From the NCBI GenBank assembly GCA_021186555.1, contig JAJKFL010000006.1, positions 47,177,690 to 47,241,689 on the forward strand: 64,000 bases of DNA, in the 5' to 3' direction. This DNA comes from Reticulitermes speratus. Lineage: Eukaryota > Arthropoda > Insecta > Blattodea > Rhinotermitidae. The notes below the pieces were generated by a model. It worked only from the letters and a program-made list of their open reading frames with translations. It made no database searches and was not told the origin of the DNA. The position numbers were made by a program, and so were the translations under genes. Shown one piece after another: positions 24,501 to 33,500 of the stretch (position 1 is the first letter of the stretch; every line of letters begins with the position of its first letter).

Positions 24501-27500
24501 CAAGTTACTGTAAGTACAGCGAGACAGCTGCATGCACTTCATAACAAGTTACTGTAAGGTACAGGAGACAGCTGCATGCACTCATAACAAGTTACTGTAA
24601 GGTACAGCAGACAGCTTGCATGCACTTCATAACAAGTTACTGTAAGGTACAGCGAGACAGCTGCATGCACTTCATACAAGTTACTGTAAGGTACAGCAGA
24701 CAGCTGCATGCACTTCATAACAAGTTACTGTAAGGTACAGCGAGACAGCTGCATAGCACTTCATAACAAGTACTGTAAGGTACAGCAGACAGCTGCATGC
24801 ACTTCATAACAAGTTACTGTAAGGTACAGCGAGACAGCTGCATGCACTTCATACAAGTTACTGTAAGGTACAGCAGACAGCTGCTGCACTCATGACAAGT
24901 TACTGTAAGGTACAGCAGACAGCTGCATGCACTTCATACAAGTTACTGTAAGGTACAGCGAGACAGCTGCATGCACTTCATAACAAGTTACTGTAAGGTA
25001 CAGCGAGACAGCTGCATGCACTTCATGACAAGTTACTGTAAGGTACAGCAAGACAGCTGCATGCACTTCATACAAGTTACTGTAAGGTACAGCGAGACAG
25101 CTGCATGCACTTCATACAAGTTACTGTAAGGTACAGCGAGACAGCTGCATTGCAATCTAAACATGTTACAGTAAGGTACAGGAGACAGCTGCATGCACTT
25201 CATGACAAGTTACTGTAAGGTACAGCAGACAGCTGCATGCACTTCATACAATTACGTAAGTACAGCAGACAGCTGATGCACTTCATAACAATTACTGTAA
25301 GGTACAGCGAGACAGCTGCATGCACTCATACAGTTACTGTAAGGTACAGGAGACAGCTGCATGCACTTCATACAAGTTACTGTAAGGTACAGCAGACAGC
25401 TGCATGCACTTCATACAATTACTGTAAGGTACAGCAAGACAGCTGCATGCACTTCATACAATTACTGTAAGGTACAGCGAGACAGCTGCATGCACTTCAT
25501 ACAAGTTACTGTAAGGTAAGCGAGACAGCTGCATGCACTCATAACAAGTTACTGTAAGGTACAGCAGACAGCTGCATGCACTTCATACAAGTTACTGTAA
25601 GGTACAGCAGACAGCTGCATGCACTTCATAACAATTACTGTAAGTACAGCGAGACAGCTGATGCACTTCATACAATTACTGTAAGGTACAGCAAGACAGC
25701 TGCATGCACTTCAAACAAGTTACTGTAAGGTACAGCGAGACAGCTGCTGCACTTCATGACAATTACTGTAAGGTACAGCGAGACAGCTGCATGCACTTCA
25801 TACAAGTTACTGTAAGGTACAGGAGACAGCTGCATGCACTTCATAACAAGTTACTGTAAGGTACAGCAAGACAGCTGCATGCACTTCATAACAAGTTACT
25901 GTAAGGTACAATGAGACAGCTGCATGCACTTCATGACAAGTTACTTTAAGGTACAGCGAGACAGCTGCATGCACTTCATGACAAGTTACTGTAAGGTACA
26001 GCAAAGACAGCTGTATTCCCTTCATAAACAATTTAATTAAGGTACAGCGAGACAGCTGCTGCACTTCATGACAAGTTACTGAAAGGTACAGCGAGACAGC
26101 TGCATGCACTTCATGACAAGTTACTGTAAGGTACAGCGAGACAGCTTAATGCACTTCATTACAATTAATTTAAGGTACAGCGAGACAGCTGCATGCACTT
26201 CATGAACAAGTTACTGTAAGGTACAGCGAAGACAGCTGCATGCACTTCATGACAAGTTACTGTAAGGTACAGCGAGACACGTGTTCTGTGATTTCGTCAC
26301 GCGAAGCACATCGTTTCCAATTTATCGGCCTAAGAATTTATGACTAATTTGCAATAAAATATTTCGTGCTATCCAAGGACATAAATATTAAAATACGCAA
26401 ATTATACATAAGTTTGCCTGTTGTTTAATGTAAGAGTGAAACTTGGCCTGTCGCATTACGGGAGGAACGCAGGCTGAATGTATTGGAGATTAGCGTGCTG
26501 AGGGAGATGTATGGACGTAAGTGGAAGGAGTTACAGCACACTGGAAATGTCAAATGAGGAGCTTCATAATACACTCTGTCTTTTATTCAAAGTATATCGG
26601 AGCTTATTTCCGTGGGGGAAAGCGGCCGAATCGTGAATAACCACCAACCTCCATCTAGTGTCCAGAATAAGAATATGTGGTGCTGTACCTCTACGCCCCC
26701 TATATGCTTTATGGCTTGCACAAGGAGTTTAACGTACCAAATATTATGTGGGTGATAAAGCCGAGGATGATGAGCTGCTGGGGCATGTGCCACACTTGGG
26801 GGGGGGGGGGACAGAAGTGCATGCAGGGTAATTATAGGGAAACTTGCAGGAAGGAGACGACTTGGAACACGTAGGGGTAGTTCGGAGGTAATATTGAACT
26901 GTGTTGTGGTTGGTCTGGATCATCATAGAACAAGTGGCTGGCTGTTGTGAATGCGGTGATGAACCTTTATGTCCATAAAATGCTGAGATTATCTTCATTA
27001 ACTGTGGCATTTTTAGCCTTTGAAGAATGATTATGCCGCAAGGATTTAGTCAGTCCGTTAGCTAGTCAGTCAGTTTGTTCGATAACGTCAGTCCGTTAGC
27101 TAGTCAGTCAGTTTGTTCGATAACGTCAGTCCGTTAGCTAGTCAGCATCAGTTGTTCGATAACGTCAGTCCGTTAGCTAGTCAGTCAGTTTGTTCGATAA
27201 CGTCAGTCCGTTAGCTAGTCAGTCAGTTTGTTCGATAACGTCAGTCCGTTAGCTAGTCAGTCAGTTTGTTCGAAAACGTCAGTCCGTTAGCTATGTCAGA
27301 TCAGTTTTGTTCGATTTAACGTCAGTCCGTTAGCTAGTCAGTCAGTTTGTTCGATAACGTCAGTCCGTTAGCTAGTCAGTCAGTTTGTTCGATAACGTCA
27401 GTCCGTTAGCTAGTCAGTCAGTTTGTTCGATAACGTCAGTTCCGTATAGTCTAGTCAGTCAGTTTGTTCGATAACGTCAGTCCGTTAGCTAGTCAGTCAG

Positions 27501-30500
27501 TTTGTTCGATAACGTCAGTCCGTTAGCTAGTCAGTCAGTTTGTTCGATAACGTCAGTCCGTTAGCTAGTCAGTCAGTTTGTTCGATAACGTCAGTCCGTT
27601 AGCTAGTCAGTCAGTTTGTTCGATAACGTCAGTCCGTTAGCTAGTCAGTCAGTTTGTTCGATAACGTCAGTCCGTTAGCTAGTCAGTCAGTTTGTTCGAT
27701 AACGTCAGTCCGTTAGCTAGTCAGTCAGTTTGTTCGATAACGTCAGTCCGTTAGCTAGTCAGTCAGTTTGTTCGATAACGCTACCTACGCTAAAGCCTTC
27801 TCAAGTTTCACTGGGATGTCCGTCGGTGGCACATAAACTATTTATATGCAATGTTACGTCCTGTACCGCCGTACGGTGGCAACTGGCGTCGTACACACAA
27901 GCTGCCTTGCACACTGCATGTAGTCCTGAACCGCATGTATGTGCCTTGCAACACTGGCATGTATGGCCTTGCAACACTGGCATGTATGTGCCTTGCAAAC
28001 TGGCATGTATGTGCTTGCAACACTGGCATGTATGTGCCTTGCAACACTGGCATGTATGTTCTTGCAACACTGGCATGTATGTGCCTTGCAACTGTCCTTC
28101 TAAATCTCATATTGTAAGTATTTTTAATATTTAGCTACAGCAGACCCTCCATTTAACGGACTAACTGGGGGAAGGTGTGTCCGCTGTAGCCGAAAGTCCG
28201 TTAAATCAAATATATTTAAAAACATATATTAATAACGAACTTACAATGTACAGGGTGTATCAAAATGTTATTACAATATATAAGTATCAATAAAATATTA
28301 TTATAATGTACATTCAGTAATTTATACACGTCACTAAAACAGCTGTTACAAATACAAAAATAAATTAACGACACGAACCGAACTTTATTGTAATTAAACA
28401 CGTCAAATTTTTTGTCCGTTAAATCGAGGGCCTGCTGAATGTAAAAAAAAATACAGAATTTTAATTCTTTCAATTTAAATGTCAGTGCCCGACAGTTGCA
28501 CATTACTTTACGCACATCTGTTCTACACGCAGGAACCTACAATTTACTTCTCAATTCTTCTACATGTCGCACAAGAGCATTTGATCTACAGACTCACGGA
28601 TGATCATCACACAGGGGTCGAAACGTTAGCAGTTTGTAATGTTTGTAACGTAATATAGCTGTGTGAGTACAAGATGTGCATTTGTTGGTGAATTATTGTA
28701 AATTAGTTATGTCGGTTTAATTAGCGACGCTGCCGGTAGCTCTTAGGTTATTGCGCCCAAAGTTGCGATGCATACCGACAGGTGGCATTTGTCCGCACGG
28801 ACTGCGGAAAACCACGGAGGTAGTGGATGTACCGCCCGCGGATCGAGCCTGCACCTCCGGTATGCAAGTCGGAATGCTTACAGCGTGAGGTTAGAATTGC
28901 CAGGGCTAAATGCGACGCCAGTTGCCATTCGTGCGTGTTGTTCACAGTTTTAGTCGACGTCGGGCCACTGAGCACTAAGTCGCAGTGCGTCTTAAAATGT
29001 TGAGCCAGCTCGCTCTATAAAACACATCTTAAGGCCTTCGCGCTTCTGGGATGTTAGGCCCCGTAGGTTGGTAGTCTTGCTCAAAATGACGTAAGAACGA
29101 GGAAATGCTCAACGCATGGAGGTGTAAGTTGTGATTTTTTTTGTGTTTGGTGTTTCGCTGCTGTCTCGGCGCAACAAAACACTGTATAGGTGGCGACGCT
29201 GTGCGACTATGCATTCTGATTTGTGGGTAAAGTTCTCTGCGTATTATTTTTGACTAGTAAAAGTTCCCTGGAAAATTCTTGGAGAAAGTTTGACTGTTTC
29301 CATTTCTAGCTGCTTTGTGCACAGAAATGCATGCACTGATCAACAGTTACACATTACAGCCCATAAAACACAGTCTGACTGTACGACGTCAGTAAATATG
29401 CAATATGCGTGCTGTGTTACATTTTTGGTTAAGGTCGTGACTGCAGTACCGACTGTCGCTTACGTGATTCCCACTGCTGTTCTGGTCCGATTGTGAAGTA
29501 CCCGCAGTGATCCATATTTCTGCATAACGCAAACTCGTAGCCAATGACAGACCCTCTTGTTGTTTGTAGATAAGCCAGTCTTTATTGATGTGCGGCCGAT
29601 GGGAGAAAATAGTGCAGCTTGACAAGAACAGAACGGAAATAGTGCAGCTTGACAAGAACAGAACGGAAATAGTGCAGCTTGACAAGAACAGAACGGAAAT
29701 AGTGCAGCGTGACAAGAACAGAACGGAAATAGTGCAGCTTGACAAGAACAGAACGGAAATAGTGCAGCGTTGACAAGAACAGAACGGAAATAGTGCAGCT
29801 GACAAGAACAGAACGGAAATAGTGCAGCGTGACAAGAACAGAACGGAAATAGTGCAGCGTGACAAGAACAGAACGGAAATAGTGCAGCTTGACAAGAACA
29901 GAACGGAAATAGTGCAGCTTGACAAGAACAGAACGGAAATAGTGCAGCTTGACAAGAACAGAACGGAAATAGTGCAGCTTGACAAGAACAGAACGGAAAT
30001 AGTGCAGCTGACAAGAACAGAACGGAAATAGTGCAGCTTGACAAGAACAGAACGGAAATAGTGCAGCTTGACAAGAACAGAACGGAATAGTGCAGCTTGA
30101 CAAGAACAGAACGGAATAGTGCAGCGTGACAAGAACAGAACGGAAATAGTGCAGCGTTGACAAGAACAGAACGGAAATAGTGCAGCGTGACAAGAACAGA
30201 ACGGAAATAGTGCAGCGTGACAAGAACAGAACGGAAATAGTGCAGCTGACAAGAACAGAACGGAAATAGTGCAGCGTGACAAGAACAGAACGGAAATAGT
30301 GCAGCGTTGACAAGAACAGAACGGAAATAGTGCAGCGTGACAAGAACAGAACGGAAATAGTGCAGCGTGACAAGAACAGAACGGAAATAGTGCAGCTTGA
30401 CATATGACAAACGGTAAATAGTGCTAGCTGTGACTAGAAGAACGAAAAGCTCGCAGCGTGTGACACATAGGACATACGGAAGTCATTGTGCAGCGTGGAC

Positions 30501-33500
30501 AAGAACTACATAAAAATTTAGTGCGCGTGACGACAAAACAAAAGGTGAATTATAGTGCAGCGTGACAAGAACAGAACGGAAATAGTGCAGCGTGACAAGA
30601 ACAGAACGGAAATAGTGCAGCGTGACAAGAACAGAACGGAAATAGTGCAGCGTGACAAGAACAGAACGGAAATAGTGCAGCGTGACACTTATCGTACAAA
30701 CTTTCTCTTTCTGTAAATGTGTGTGTGATTAGAAGCACTTTTAAAGACGCTCCGCACGGCAAGTGTAGCGCATTCATAAGGCGACATTACGCGAAGTCAC
30801 TCCTTTGTGGACAGAGCTGTAGGCTCTAATTGGTTTTTATATCTTACCATAAAATAATCTCATCTGTGCGCCGGTTTTTCAGACCGAGAAAAACTAAATT
30901 TAGGGTTGAATTTTATATCACGAGCGATTGAACGAAAGTCAAAATGCAAGATTTGCGGTGCCCACAGCTATGACGTTGCTTCACCGGGCGACAACCTCTC
31001 GACGTTTCAGGGAACACATTTTGTTGGATGACGCAGAGGATGAAGGCAGCGCGATGCTCCGAAACGTCGAGAAAATTTCGCCCACCGGCACGGTCTCATA
31101 TCCCCGCAGATTCTAATATTAAAAGTCAAATTCTTCACCAAACGTCACTTTCAGACATTTGGCATAAACTTTATTCTATAATCACCGTGCATTTTTCACA
31201 ATTATTGTAAAGTCACCAACTGCATGCACTATTTATTTCAAAAAACACTGTGTGGTTCCTTAAAATATTTTAATTAACAAATAACGTTAATTTTAAGACC
31301 TTCATCTTACGGCGCGAAGTGACGGTGCGGACTGAACACAGTGCAGGCAGTGATTTAGCATTATACAATGACCAATGTATAGACGTGTTTTTATACAAAC
31401 AAGTTTTTTGACACCCCTGAGGATGGCTTCATGAGGAAGCCGAAACATATGTAGGGTGTTTACAAAATTATTTTAAGGAACCATATAGTGTTTTTTAAAA
31501 TAAATAGTGCATTCATTTGGTGATTTAACAATAATTTGGCGTAAAATTATATCTAAAAATAGCCCGCTGATTTTGTATTGTGAAACGAAGGTAAATGATA
31601 CAACTTTGACGAAGACAGACTTACGCAGTATCGAACTAGAACGCAATGTGTGTAACGAACGTACAGTTTGTTGCCAGACTTCCTGTTACAGCACTCACAT
31701 CAGTCCTGTCACTAGCAGCCAACACACTTACTGTCAACAGTTCCATCAGTCCTGTCACTAGCAGCCAACACACTTACTGTCAACAGTTCCATCAGTCCTG
31801 TCACTAGCAGCCAACACACTTACTGTCAACAATTCCATCAGTCCTGTCACTAGCAGCCAACACACTTACTGTCAACAATTCCATCAGTCCTGTCACTAGC
31901 AGCCAACACCACATTACTGTCAACAATTCCATCAGTCCTGTCACTAGCAGCCAAACACTTACTGTCAACAATTCCATCAGTCCTGTCACTAGCAGCCAAC
32001 ACACTTACTGTCAACAGTTCTATCAGTCCTGTCACTAGCAGCCAACACACGTACTGTCAACAGTTCCATCAGTCCTGTCACTAGCAGCCAACACACTTAC
32101 TGTCAACAGTTCCATCAGTCCTGTCACTAGCAGCCAACACACTTACTGTCAACAGTTCTATCAGTCCTGTCACTAGCAGCCAACACACTTACTGTCAACA
32201 GTTCTATCAGTCCTGTCACTAGCAGCCAACACACTTACTGTCAACAGTTCCATCAGTCCTGTCACTAGCAGCCAACACAATTACTGTCAACAGTTCCATC
32301 AGTCCTGTCACTAGCAGCCAACACACTTATTGTCAACAGTTCTATCAGTCCTGTCACTAGCAGCCAACACACTTACTGTCAACAGTTCCATCAGTCCTGT
32401 CACTAGCAGCCAACACACTTACTGTCAACAGTTCCATCAGTCCTGTCACTAGCAGCCAACACACTTACTGTCAACAGTTCCATCAGTCCTGTCACTAGCA
32501 GCCAACACACTTACTGTCAACAGTTCCATCAGTCCTGTCACTAGCAGCCAACACACTTACTGTCAACAGTTCCATCAGTCCTGTCACTAGCAGCCAACAC
32601 ACTTACTGTCAACAGTTCCATCAGTCCTGTCACTAGCAGCCAACACACTTACTGTCAACAGTTCCATCAGTCCTGTCACTAGCAGCCAACACACTTACTG
32701 TCAACAATTCCATCAGTCCTGTCACTAGCAGCCAACACACTTACTGTCAACAGTTCTATCAGTCCTGTCACTAGCAGCCAACACACGTACTGTCAACAGT
32801 TCCATCAGTCCTGTCACTAGCAGCCAACACACTTACTGTCAACAGTTCCATCAGTCCTGTCACTAGCAGCCAACACACTTACTGTCAACAGTTCTATCAG
32901 TCCTGTCACTAGCAGCCAACACACTTACTGTCAACAGTTCCATCAGTCCTGTCACTAGCAGCCAACACAATTACTGTCAACAGTTCCATCAGTCCTGTCA
33001 CTAGCAGCCAACACACTTATTGTCAACAGTTCTATCAGTCCTGTCACTAGCAGCCAACACACTTACTGTCAACAGTTCCATCAGTCCTGTCACTAGCAGC
33101 CAACACACTTACTGTCAACAGTTCCATCAGTCCTGTCACTAGCAGCCAACACACTTACTGTCAACAGTTCCATCAGTCCTGTCACTAGCAGCCAACACAC
33201 TTACTGTCAACAGTTCCATCAGTCCTGTCACTAGCAGCCAACACACTTACTGTCAACAGTTCCATCAGTCCTGTCACTAGCAGCCAACACACTTACTGTC
33301 AACAGTTCCATCAGTCCTGTCACTAGCAGCCAACACACTTACTGTCAACAGTTCCATCAGTCCTGTCACTAGCAGCCAACACACTTACTGTCAACAGTTC
33401 CATCAGTCCTGTCACTAGCAGCCAACACACTTACTGTCAACAGTTCCATCAGTCCTGTCACTAGCAGCCAACACACTTACTGTCAACAGTTCCATCAGTC

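Noticed and set aside
29389..30410. Minus-strand frames of about 300 codons rich in Cys, Phe and Ser
   Set aside because: 30-bp array artefacts in three overlapping minus frames, with indels that switch frame.
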